Below, in pieces: positions 17,619 through 25,849 of a stretch of DNA of 64,000 bases. The notes under the pieces were generated by a model, which worked only from the letters and a program-made list of their open reading frames with translations, was not told where the DNA came from and ran no database searches. The DNA is taken from NCBI GenBank assembly GCA_937951615.1, contig CALFBH010000010.1:118264-182263 (forward strand), written 5' to 3'. Numbering within the stretch: the stretch's first letter is position 1; each line of letters begins with the position of its first letter. The position numbers and the translations under genes are program-made. Origin of the DNA: an uncultured Saprospiraceae bacterium. GTDB lineage: Bacteria; Bacteroidota; Bacteroidia; Chitinophagales; Saprospiraceae.

Positions 17619-19010
17619 TTACTTCAGTCCACTCACCATATCACCTGGCTTCACCCAGGCATCAAATTCTTCTGCGGTCAGCAGTTCCAAAGCTAGGGCA
17701 GCTTCCTTGAGCGTTGTGCCTTCTTTATGTGCTTTTTTCGCAATTTTGGCAGCATTATCATAGCCAATCTTAGGATTGAGTGCTGTGACGAGCATTAGGG
17801 AATTTTGCAGGTTTTGTTCGATGCGTTCGCGATTGGCTTGCAGTCCTTTGGCACAATTATCATCAAAACTACGCGCGGCGTCGCCGATGAGTCGGGCTGA
17901 CATCAGGAAGTTGTAGATCATCATGGGTTTGAAGACATTCAGCTCGAAGTGTCCGGTCATGCCACCTATGTTGATAGCGACGTCATTGCCGACCACCTGC
18001 GCCATCGCCATCGTGAGGGCTTCTGCTTGTGTGGGATTGACTTTGCCAGGCATGATAGAGGAGCCAGGCTCATTGGCAGGGATAATCAATTCGCCAATAC
18101 CACATCGTGGTCCAGAAGCCAGCATACGGATGTCATTGCCAATTTTCATCAGGGAGCAGGCAACTGTTTTCAGTGCGCCATGTGCTTCTACGATGGCATC
18201 GTGGGCAGCGAGGGCTTCAAATTTATTTTCTGCGGTCACAAAAGGTTGTCCAGAAAATTTTGCAATATGTGCTGCTACTTTTTCAGCATATCCAGCAGGT
18301 GTATTGAGTCCTGTTCCTACAGCTGTGCCGCCAAGTGCAAGCTCGGCAAGGTGAGCCAGACTGTTTTTGATGGCGCGAATTCCATGATTCAATTGTGAAA
18401 CATAACCAGACAACTCCTGCCCTACTGTCACAGGTGTAGCATCCATGAAGTGTGTGCGTCCGATTTTCACTACGTCTATAAATTCTTCAGATTTGGCTTT
18501 CAGTGTATCGTGCAAGCCTTGCAGACCGGGCAGTGTATTGTCCATCAACATTTGATAAGCCGCGATGTGCATAGCTGTTGGAAAAGTATCATTCGAGGAC
18601 TGTGATTTATTGACATCATCGTTGGGGTGAACGGTTTTTTTCTCATCCATCAATGAACCGCCGTTGATGACGTGGGCGCGATTGGCTATGACTTCGTTTA
18701 CATTCATATTGGATTGTGTGCCAGAGCCAGTTTGCCAGACGACGAGTGGGAATTGATCGTCGAGTTTGCCTTCCAGAATTTCGTCGCAGACTTTGGCGAT
18801 GAGGTCGGCAGTTTCTTTTGGCAATACGCCACATTCTACATTGGTGTAAGCTGCTGCTTTTTTCAATATCGCATAGGCACGAATGACTTCTATAGGCATC
18901 GTTTGTCCGCCAATTTTGAAATTTTGGCTGGAGCGTTGTGTTTGTGCTGCCCAGTATTTATCGGCTGGTACATCTATATATCCTATGCTGTCTTTTTCTT
19001 TTCTGTACAT
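17619..19010 (-). CDS. fumC: Class II fumarate hydratase
   Basis: A 463-residue member of the fumarase/aspartase superfamily, hydrating fumarate to L-malate in the TCA cycle. Conserved regions include [30 protein letters not shown] and the family signature [13 protein letters not shown] (near residues 316-328), which holds the catalytic loop. Length is standard for the iron-independent, heat-stable class II enzyme. The C-terminal end matches the family. The leader is an ACGACAACACAATAACAC word tract directly before the ATG. Transcribed alone, with its own terminator. Confidence 0.96.
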   Translation of the reverse strand: MYRKEKDSIGYIDVPADKYWAAQTQRSSQNFKIGGQTMPIEVIRAYAILKKAAAYTNVECGVLPKETADLIAKVCDEILEGKLDDQFPLVVWQTGSGTQSNMNVNEVIANRAHVINGGSLMDEKKTVHPNDDVNKSQSSNDTFPTAMHIAAYQMLMDNTLPGLQGLHDTLKAKSEEFIDVVKIGRTHFMDATPVTVGQELSGYVSQLNHGIRAIKNSLAHLAELALGGTAVGTGLNTPAGYAEKVAAHIAKFSGQPFVTAENKFEALAAHDAIVEAHGALKTVACSLMKIGNDIRMLASGPRCGIGELIIPANEPGSSIMPGKVNPTQAEALTMAMAQVVGNDVAINIGGMTGHFELNVFKPMMIYNFLMSARLIGDAARSFDDNCAKGLQANRERIEQNLQNSLMLVTALNPKIGYDNAAKIAKKAHKEGTTLKEAALALELLTAEEFDAWVKPGDMVSGLK

Positions 19011-19015
19011 GCTTA

Positions 19016-19378
19016 TTGTGTTGTTGTGTTATTGTGTTGTCGTGTTAATGTGTTGTCGTACTTTTTTTATTGGGTGTAAAGGTAAGTTAGTTGAAATAGA
19101 AATTCAAATGTTTGGATGGCGCATTAGGGTGTTTGATTACTTACTAAACAACTAAGGGGTGCTAAGGTTTTTGCTGGGTTGCGCATCACGGCGTTTTTGA
19201 ACCACTAAGGGACAGAGGTCACTAAGGGGGAACAATCGCCAGTGTTGCCTCACCTAACCTCTCCATCCTTCGGCAGAGAGGGACTTCGCCTGCGGCTGTC
19301 TGGCTTCGCTGACAACCTGGACTTACTAACTTAATAACACAATTACTCAATACACTTAATACACTCAACAACCCCAAA
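19016..19378. repeat. Composite word gap between dagK-like and fumC
   Basis: Read on the minus strand: GTTGAGTGTATTAAGTG words after the 19381 stop; a CTCTCTGCCGAAGG-type hairpin word near 19255-19300; a GCGCATC/ACCACTAAG element at 19174-19230; then CGACAACACATTAACACG words before fumC. No gene seen in this 370-base gap. Confidence 0.75.
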
Positions 19379-19380
19379 AA

Positions 19381-20316
19381 TCAAGGTACAATGATCTGCA
19401 AGGCTTTTTCCAAAAGGATAAACTCTACTGGTGTGCCGCCGAGAAATTCGCCATCGACTTCGAGTAGGATGGGTTCGTCGGTAAGGGCTTCTACTTTGAT
19501 GGATTTGGCTTCGTATAGTTCGACTTTAGGGTGGTCGCCAGCTTTTCCATTATAAAATTTTGGTGTAGCCAGTACGACTTGCATCTTGGAGAGGTGCCGG
19601 GCGATGGTGAGGGCAAATTTTCCATTATCGGGAATAGCATGAGGGACTAATTGCATTCCGCCACCGGAGTATTTGCAGATGCCTACATTGACCAGATAAT
19701 AACGGTCTTCATCTACCTTTCCATCGAAAATCACTTTGGCTTTTGCTGCTTCATAGCCCATCAGGCATTTGAATATCAGCATGAGATATAGGAATTTATT
19801 GCTGACCTGAATCTGTTTTTCTTCGGAAGCTTTTGCAACAACCGCATCATAAGCCATGCCTGCTACATTCATAAAATAACGGCGTCCATGCTGACCATTA
19901 TGGTCATCATACATGACAAGTCCGATATCCTGATAAGCTGTTTTTTCTTGCTGAATGAACTGGATGACCTTTTTCGGCTTGTTTGGAATGTTGTGCGTGC
20001 GTATCCAGTCATTGCCAGTTCCTACAGGGATAATGGAATAGATAATTTCATTCGATGGGACGACTTTTTGTTTCATAATGCCATTCATCACTTCATTATT
20101 TGTTCCGTCTCCGCCTACTGCCATGATTTTACGATAGCCGTTTCGGATGGCATTACGGGCGAGTAAGGCACCATGTCCCCGACGGCGTGTAATCTCGTAA
20201 TCGTAACTAATTTCTGCTTCGTCGAGCCATTGTCGGAATGTCGGCCATTTCTTGCCTCCCTTTCCGTTTCCAGCAGTTGGATTGACGATAACGAACCATT
20301 TAGTTGAGTTGGACAT
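19381..20316 (-). CDS. Diacylglycerol kinase-like lipid kinase (YegS/BmrU type)
   Basis: A 311-residue protein of the DAGK catalytic family. NPTAGNGKGGKKW opens the domain, AVGGDGTNNEVMNGI is the GGDG nucleotide motif (near 65-79), and IIPVGTGNDWIRT is the next conserved block. The C-terminal beta domain ends EVDGEFLGGTPVEF, typical of the family. It phosphorylates a lipid such as diacylglycerol, or a sphingoid base (Bacteroidota make sphingolipids). Which one is unknown. Cytoplasmic face of the membrane. Divergent from PrsW. Confidence 0.9.
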   Translation of the reverse strand: MSNSTKWFVIVNPTAGNGKGGKKWPTFRQWLDEAEISYDYEITRRRGHGALLARNAIRNGYRKIMAVGGDGTNNEVMNGIMKQKVVPSNEIIYSIIPVGTGNDWIRTHNIPNKPKKVIQFIQQEKTAYQDIGLVMYDDHNGQHGRRYFMNVAGMAYDAVVAKASEEKQIQVSNKFLYLMLIFKCLMGYEAAKAKVIFDGKVDEDRYYLVNVGICKYSGGGMQLVPHAIPDNGKFALTIARHLSKMQVVLATPKFYNGKAGDHPKVELYEAKSIKVEALTDEPILLEVDGEFLGGTPVEFILLEKALQIIVP

Positions 20317-20462
20317 TTGTATAAATGATGAACTATGAATGATAAATGATGAACTGTACGTTTTTGTTCTCTTAACAAATGTAGGTTTTTTGGATTAGAA
20401 AGTTGTCGAGTTAGTTGGGAAATTGAGTGGTTGAAAACAATTCGTAATTCGTAATTAAACAA
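20317..20462. repeat. Divergent leader words (dagK-like / PrsW)
   Basis: TTCATCATTTATCATTCATAG words in the minus sense abut the 20316 start. CAATTCGTAATTCGTAATT words in the plus sense abut the PrsW start. Both genes therefore have C-word leaders, from different vocabularies. Confidence 0.75.
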
Positions 20463-20463
20463 T

Positions 20464-20471
20464 TACCTTTG
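20464..20471 (+). promoter_or_regulatory. -7 box for PrsW, possibly leaderless mRNA
   Basis: TACCTTTG matches TAnnTTTG exactly and ends only 4 bases before the ATG, so transcription would begin at or near the start codon. TTCG at 20441 is a weak -33 candidate. Confidence 0.4.
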
Positions 20472-20475
20472 TACC

Positions 20476-21180
20476 ATGCTATTACCTATACTCTCTATTT
20501 TGCTGGCTATCTTGCCGGGCTTAGTGATTTGTATTTTAATTTACAAAAGTGATAAATACGAAAAAGAACCCTGGTCGCATCTTTTGGTGTGTTTCCTGCT
20601 CGGTGTTATAGCGATGTTTATCGCCAGATCTGTAGAGAATTTTCTGGAAAGTGCAGCTTATGATTTTGCGATTGATATGCCCGATTTGCTTTTTCATGCA
20701 CTGATTGCCTTTGTGGTGGTTGCCTTTGTGGAAGAGTTTTTAAAATTCCTGCCTTTACGGTTCTATATTTTCCCTAGAAAAGCCTTTAATGAACCCATGG
20801 ACGGGATTGTGTATGGGGTTATGATTGGGATGGGATTTGCGACGGCAGAAAATATGATGTATGTTTCAAGTGGTAATTGGGAAACTGCATTGATTAGAAT
20901 GTTTACAGCAGTTCCGGCACATGGAATGATAGGGGTTATTATGGGGTATTTTGCTGGACAGGCTAAATTTAACCCACATCAACGTTTTCAGTTATTGATG
21001 CAGGGTTTTTGGCTGGCTGTACTTGGGCATGGGGCCTATGACTTTTTTATTTTACAAGAAAATTATCCTGCATTAGCCATTTTATCTTTGGTTTTACTCG
21101 CTATTGGATATTGGGTGACGATACGGCTGGTCAGGCGCGAAAGGGAAAAGTCGCCGTTTAAAGAATCGGGGATGCCTTGA
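20476..21180 (+). CDS. PrsW-family intramembrane protease
   Basis: A 234-residue polytopic protein with about seven to eight hydrophobic segments. Conserved PrsW motifs are all present: FVEEFLKFLPL (EExxK), GIVYGVMIGMGFATAENMMY, PAHGMIGVIMGYFAG and GHGAYDFF. The family comprises glutamic-type intramembrane proteases, known from cleavage of anti-sigma factors such as RsiW. No anti-sigma partner is adjacent here. The C-terminal tail is basic (RLVRREREKSPF). Confidence 0.9.
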   Translation: MLLPILSILLAILPGLVICILIYKSDKYEKEPWSHLLVCFLLGVIAMFIARSVENFLESAAYDFAIDMPDLLFHALIAFVVVAFVEEFLKFLPLRFYIFPRKAFNEPMDGIVYGVMIGMGFATAENMMYVSSGNWETALIRMFTAVPAHGMIGVIMGYFAGQAKFNPHQRFQLLMQGFWLAVLGHGAYDFFILQENYPALAILSLVLLAIGYWVTIRLVRREREKSPFKESGMP

Positions 21181-21333
21181 TTCAGTATCAGTGGCAGTAG
21201 CAGTATCAGTTAAAATACCTGCGGGTAGGTTCTCCTTTAGAAGTTAGGGCAGTTTCAGTCGCGATTTATGTCGTCCTGCTGCGCAGACTTGCTGGATTTT
21301 ATTTCCTGATTACTAATCACCAAATCACTAAGC
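21181..21333. repeat. Trailer words between convergent genes
   Basis: CAGTATCAGTGGCAGTAGC words follow the PrsW stop. On the minus strand, GCTTAGTGATTTGGTGATTA words follow the 21334 stop. The first vocabulary recurs inside the coding region at 54355-54410. Confidence 0.7.
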
Positions 21334-22764
21334 TCAACTTGCCTTCATGTATTTAACGATTACATTGTATAATTCATTTGGATTGAAGGGCTTTGTTACA
21401 TAATCATTCATTCCGACGGTATAAACTCGATCTCGTTCTTCCAGCATAGCCGATGCGGTGAGGGCGATAATTGGGAGTTTATGATATTTAGTGTCTGCTA
21501 AACCTCGTATTTTAGTCGTTGCGGTATAGCCGTCCATGGTTGGCATTTGCAAGTCCATGAGTATAATATCGTAATCATTCTTTTGCACCTTTTCAAGTGC
21601 AATGGCGCCATTATCCGCAACGTCATAATTGATGTCCCATTTATCCAAAAATCGATTGGCTACGAGTTGATTAATTTTATTGTCTTCTACCAATAACAAT
21701 CTTGTCCCTCTGAGTTCTGTTTGCTCGTCCACTTTTTTTACTGGAGCATTTTCAGTATTTTTTGTCATGCTCCGTCCCAATTCCAATGTAAAAGAGAAGG
21801 TAGAGCCTTTCCCTGACTCGCTATGAAGCACAATTTTGCTCTCTTGTAACTCTAATAACTTTTTAGTAATGGCCAATCCCAGCCCAGTTCCTCCAAACTC
21901 GCGAGTCGTAGAAGAAGAAGCCTGTGTAAAAGATTCAAAAATATGTGCTTGTTTGTCCAATGGAATACCAATGCCAGTATCCGTCACAGCAAAATCAAGT
22001 GTCACTTTTTCCTCCTCTTCTTTATTGAGTTTAACGCTAAGTGTAACCGTTCCATTTTTGGTAAACTTCACTGCATTACTCAATAAGTTATTCAATACCT
22101 GAGCAAGTCGGGTGGGGTCACCTATGACATAATCTGGTACATCTTCTCCAATATCAATAAGCAGTTCATTATTATTTTCTTTTGCTTTTGTACCAATCGC
22201 ATAAATGATGCTACTCGTACTATTTTTCAAACTAAAATCAGCAGCCTCAAATTCTACTTTCCCCGATTCCAGCTTATTATAATCCAGTATATCGTTGATA
22301 AGTACTAATAAATTTTCGCCCGAAAACTTCAAAATTTCCAGGTTGCGGATTTGGTCTTGACGGGGATTTTCTTCTAATAGAATATTGGACATCCCGATAA
22401 CGCCATTGAGGGGAGTTCTGATTTCATGACTCATCGTTGAAAGAAATTCCGACTTTGTTCTGGCGTTCCCTTCAGCTATTTCTTTTTCTATAATTAATTT
22501 CTTCTGCTTTGCTTCCATTACTTTTTGCTGCTCGTTCTGCGCATACACCAGTAAGTTGGATAGCATCCAGGAAACCAAAGCAGCAGCTGTCCCCATGATG
22601 ATTAGTGGTATGAATATACCTTGTCCAGTCTGAAAGGTTAGCAAAAGTAAACTCGCCAGACCTACTGTCCCTATGGTATAAAAAAGTGAAATATTTAATG
22701 GATGTTGGGAGTGTTTTTTTGAACTGTACTTAAATTTATTTTTAATTTTTTCAAACCACCTCAT
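21334..22764 (-). CDS. Hybrid histidine kinase (HisKA-HATPase-REC)
   Basis: A 476-residue protein. Two membrane segments lie at ~25-70, followed by a coiled linker (NEQQKVMEAKQKKLIIEKEI). HisKA carries the phospho-acceptor His in MSHEIRTPLNGVIGMS (near 113). The HATPase domain has NLLSNAVKFT (N box), DTGIGIP and FGGTGLGLAI (G boxes). A receiver domain at ~355-476 carries the phospho-Asp in DIILMDLQMPTMDGY. No sensory domain is present beyond the membrane part, so it may sense a membrane state or a partner. No cognate regulator is adjacent, suggesting phosphorelay to a distant protein. ATG 22764 follows a TATATTTG -7 box by ~50 bases. Confidence 0.92.
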   Translation of the reverse strand: MRWFEKIKNKFKYSSKKHSQHPLNISLFYTIGTVGLASLLLLTFQTGQGIFIPLIIMGTAAALVSWMLSNLLVYAQNEQQKVMEAKQKKLIIEKEIAEGNARTKSEFLSTMSHEIRTPLNGVIGMSNILLEENPRQDQIRNLEILKFSGENLLVLINDILDYNKLESGKVEFEAADFSLKNSTSSIIYAIGTKAKENNNELLIDIGEDVPDYVIGDPTRLAQVLNNLLSNAVKFTKNGTVTLSVKLNKEEEEKVTLDFAVTDTGIGIPLDKQAHIFESFTQASSSTTREFGGTGLGLAITKKLLELQESKIVLHSESGKGSTFSFTLELGRSMTKNTENAPVKKVDEQTELRGTRLLLVEDNKINQLVANRFLDKWDINYDVADNGAIALEKVQKNDYDIILMDLQMPTMDGYTATTKIRGLADTKYHKLPIIALTASAMLEERDRVYTVGMNDYVTKPFNPNELYNVIVKYMKAS

Positions 22765-22816
22765 GTTGCCGTTTTATTATACCAAACCCATTATTGAATT
22801 TGGCATTAGTACTTTA

Positions 22817-22824
22817 CAAATATA
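22817..22824 (-). promoter_or_regulatory. Putative -7 box of hybrid kinase
   Basis: TATATTTG on the minus strand fits TAnnTTTG, giving a leader of roughly 45 bases. No -33 match seen. Confidence 0.35.
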
Positions 22825-22964
22825 CCTGAAGGCTAAAATTATGTTATTCTAAATCAGCCCCAAAATATTACAAACATTTATAATATACGCAAAGAAAGGA
22901 AGGTAGGTTTTGTGCCTTTTTAGGCAAATTGTGACATAGCATTTTACTTTAAAAATAAACTTAA

Positions 22965-24488
22965 TTATATTTTCTCAACTGCAAATTCCAAAATTTCTTC
23001 TAAATAAGTACGTTCGTTGGCAAGACGAGGAACTTTACTTTGTCCGCCATAACGCCCCTTTGCTCGCAGCCAATTATGAAACGTCCCTTCCGGTACCTGA
23101 TGAACAACCGGTAAAACCAAAGCCAGGTCTTTATAGCGTTTGGCTTCATAATCCGAATTGATGTCTTGCAGGTTTTTATCCAGCAATTCTGTAAATTTTG
23201 CTAGAGATGGAGGTGCTTTTTCAAATTCTATAATCCACTCATGTCCGCCTTTTTGTTTTGTAGAAAGGAAAATTGGTGCTACTGTATATTCACTGATTTG
23301 TGCCTTGGTTTCCAAACAGGTTTTTGCCAATGCTTTGTCAGTGTTTTCAATCATCACCTCTTCACCAAAAGCATTAATATAGTGTTTGATCCGTCCTGTT
23401 ACTTTTATTTTGAACGGAAAAACAGAAGTAAAAGCCACCGTATCACCTGGCATATAACGCCATAAACCAGCGTTTGTAGAAATAATCAATGCATAATTTT
23501 GTCCAACTTCTACTGCCTCAAGCGGAATCGCTTTTGGATGTTCTTTATGCCATTCTGTTGTAGGCAAAAATTCATAATAAATACCATTATCCAACATTAG
23601 GGTCATTTCATCTTCTTCAGCAATATTGTCCAATTGAGCAGCAAAAAAGCCTTCTGAGGCATTATAGATATTGATATAACCAACATTTTCTGCCGGTAAT
23701 AAAGCCTTAAATTGCTCGCGATAAGGATTGAAGTGAACGCCACCATGTACATAGACCTCAAAATTTGGCCAGACTTCCAGCAGATTGTCTTTCCCGGTAA
23801 TTTCCAAAATACGGCGGGCAAGTACAAGTACCCAAGTCGGTACACCAGCCATGATGGTTACGTTTTCTTTTGACGCCAACTGCGCCATACGTTCCAGTTT
23901 TTCATCAAAATTCTTCATCAGTGCCGTCTGCACATCTGGTGTATTAAACAACTTCACATAACCTGGCATATGATCCATCATAATAGCTGACACATCCCCT
24001 ATTCGCGTCTCCTTAAAGCCTTCAAAGGTATCGTAACAGCCTCCAATGGTGAGGTTCTTGCCTTCCAACAGTCGTGCATTATTATTTCCATACCAAGATG
24101 TAATGACGTCATGTCCGCCTCGCAGGTGGCATTCTTTGAGGCTGACTTCGGTTACAGGGATAAATTTGCTTTTCCCATTTGTCGTACCAGATGATTTGGA
24201 AAACCAGGCAACTTTTCCGGGCCACAACACATTGGGTTCTCCGTGCATCATACGTTCTATGTACGGGAATATATCCTCATACCCACTAATCGGCACCTGT
24301 GTCCGAAATTCCTCTGCTGTTTTTATTGTAGCATACCCATATTTTCTTCCCCATTCAGTATTCATGGCATTTTTTATCAATTCCTGAAAAATAATGCTTT
24401 GAACTTCAAGTGGATAATTGACATAACGCTTAATATGCGGCAGCCTTTGTCGAATGTACCAACTAAACATTGTGTTAATCACCTTCAT
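22965..24488 (-). CDS. GH3 family acyl-adenylate-forming protein
   Basis: A 507-residue member of the GH3 (auxin-responsive promoter) family, found widely in Bacteroidota with unknown bacterial substrates. The ATP motif FSKSSGTTNGKSKFIPVT lies near 93-110. YNASEGFFA (near 298) and LWRYMPGDTVAFTS (near 356) are the conserved adenylate-binding regions. Plant relatives conjugate amino acids to acyl acids through an acyl-AMP intermediate. The same chemistry is inferred, not the substrate. Monocistronic, with a 380-base upstream gap containing an inverted word repeat. Confidence 0.9.
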   Translation of the reverse strand: MKVINTMFSWYIRQRLPHIKRYVNYPLEVQSIIFQELIKNAMNTEWGRKYGYATIKTAEEFRTQVPISGYEDIFPYIERMMHGEPNVLWPGKVAWFSKSSGTTNGKSKFIPVTEVSLKECHLRGGHDVITSWYGNNNARLLEGKNLTIGGCYDTFEGFKETRIGDVSAIMMDHMPGYVKLFNTPDVQTALMKNFDEKLERMAQLASKENVTIMAGVPTWVLVLARRILEITGKDNLLEVWPNFEVYVHGGVHFNPYREQFKALLPAENVGYINIYNASEGFFAAQLDNIAEEDEMTLMLDNGIYYEFLPTTEWHKEHPKAIPLEAVEVGQNYALIISTNAGLWRYMPGDTVAFTSVFPFKIKVTGRIKHYINAFGEEVMIENTDKALAKTCLETKAQISEYTVAPIFLSTKQKGGHEWIIEFEKAPPSLAKFTELLDKNLQDINSDYEAKRYKDLALVLPVVHQVPEGTFHNWLRAKGRYGGQSKVPRLANERTYLEEILEFAVEKI

Positions 24489-24599
24489 ATTCTTGATTTT
24501 TGTAATTCTAAATTATAAAAACCAATTCATATTATCAGCATGTAAGTACATTTTTTTCGAGTTAAGATATGTAAACTCTTAATGCTTCTTAACCCAAGT

Positions 24600-24777
24600 T
24601 GAATATGTAGCCCCCAAATCTTATCAACGCTGGTCAAAGAAGTTTATAGTGTTTACAGGGTTTATACAATAGTGATTATTTTGCGAAGCAAAATACGTCT
24701 TTATCAAACTATGTAAACTTCACATAAACACTATAAACTAGCTGGCTGTGAAAATGTAAAATTGGGGGCTACTAGCT
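24600..24777. repeat. AGTTTATAGTG word tract with ATTTTGC core
   Basis: Outer arms CCCCAAATCTTA and AAAATTGGGGGCT enclose AGTTTATAGTGTTTAC and ATAAACACTATAAACT words around ATTTTGCGAAGCAAAAT (24678-24694). The rest of 24489-24868 shows no gene. Confidence 0.85.
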
Positions 24778-24868
24778 TGCCTTAGGAATAGACATAGCAA
24801 GGGAGATTACGCCAAAGTGTATTCCGAGTATTTCCAGACTTATAAAAAGAAAATTAGACTTTAATTAG

Positions 24869-25288
24869 TTAGTGCTTGAAGACCTCAATGGATTTCTGCT
24901 TCACGACCAAGTCTGTGAACTTACCTTTAAAGCGTGTCGCACGAACCATGTGATTGTCTATCCAATGATAATTACCGCCGCGTGGTTTGCCCATAAGCAA
25001 GCTATGGTATTTAAATCCATGCTTATTAAGCCACATTTCAGTAATTTCACGATGAGCTTCAGTACGAGAAGTGAAAAAACAAATCAGATGCCCTTCGTCA
25101 TACCATTTATTAAGAATTTCGAGCGCGTCAGGAAATGGCTCAACTGTTCCCATTCGGGCAGGTTCTTCATTAGGTACATCGTCGCATACTGTACCATCAA
25201 TATCAATGAGATAATTTTTTACGCCTTCTGGCAATACAGGGCTAATATTCTCCCCTTTTTCGTTAAACGTCTCTTTTAATGTCTTCAT
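24869..25288 (-). CDS. HAD-superfamily phosphatase-like protein
   Basis: A 139-residue protein. Motif I is YLIDIDGTVCDD (near 27-38), with both Asp residues. FFTSRTEAHREIT is motif II, and GNYHWIDNH supplies the late acidic region in a short form. The small size means no large cap domain. Similar Bacteroidota proteins are sometimes labelled phosphoheptose isomerase, which this sequence does not support. Substrate unknown. The gene is 49 bases from the upstream membrane protein on the same strand. Confidence 0.8.
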   Translation of the reverse strand: MKTLKETFNEKGENISPVLPEGVKNYLIDIDGTVCDDVPNEEPARMGTVEPFPDALEILNKWYDEGHLICFFTSRTEAHREITEMWLNKHGFKYHSLLMGKPRGGNYHWIDNHMVRATRFKGKFTDLVVKQKSIEVFKH

Positions 25289-25337
25289 CTAAAAATTAAG
25301 TTAAGTTGTTTCAGCAGGCAAAGATAGCAATTATGAA

Positions 25338-25799
25338 CTATTTTCCTGCAATTATCCCAACCAATGGACCAACAGCAGCACCCAGAAATGACCAGAACAC
25401 AACGCCCATAATCAGGAATAACATAACTCGCCTTTTGTCTTTATATATTGTAGCTGCGATAATCGCACCAACAGGGACGGAAATAAGTGGTGGAGTAATC
25501 AATGCCAGTCCATATAGTCCGAACTCGCGTTTTACTTTCACAATCAATCGATTCATCCGAGTAAATTTACGCGGCTTTTTATCGATTTTTTCTAAATAAC
25601 GAAGGTATAATTTCTTGGCACCCCGAGCGGAGTATACAAAAAACACAATACCCATAACACCACCAATCAAGGTATATAACACGACTTCGAGATAGTCGAA
25701 ACCAGCAATATAACCTGCCGGAATGCCTCCTAATGTATGCTTCACGGCACTAATTAAAATGACCACTAACGCTTCTGCAAATTCTCCTATTGTACTCAC
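25338..25799 (-). CDS. Small multi-drug-export-like membrane protein (COG2426 type)
   Basis: A 153-residue protein with about four hydrophobic segments: an N-terminal one (EALVVILISAVKHTLGG), TLIGGVMGIVFFVYSA, a glycine/proline-rich LYGLALITPPLISVPVGAII and VMLFLIMGVVFWSFLGAAVG. The PPLISVPVG loop and a basic cytoplasmic stretch (KKLYLRYLEKIDKKPRKF) fit the 'putative small multi-drug export' family. Transport function in that family is weakly established. It lies 50 bases after the S41 protease gene and may be co-transcribed. Confidence 0.6.
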   Translation of the reverse strand: MSTIGEFAEALVVILISAVKHTLGGIPAGYIAGFDYLEVVLYTLIGGVMGIVFFVYSARGAKKLYLRYLEKIDKKPRKFTRMNRLIVKVKREFGLYGLALITPPLISVPVGAIIAATIYKDKRRVMLFLIMGVVFWSFLGAAVGPLVGIIAGK

Positions 25800-25849
25800 A
25801 CTATTTATTTTATTTTGTGAGTTTAATGTATGTTGTTTGTTCTTACTTT

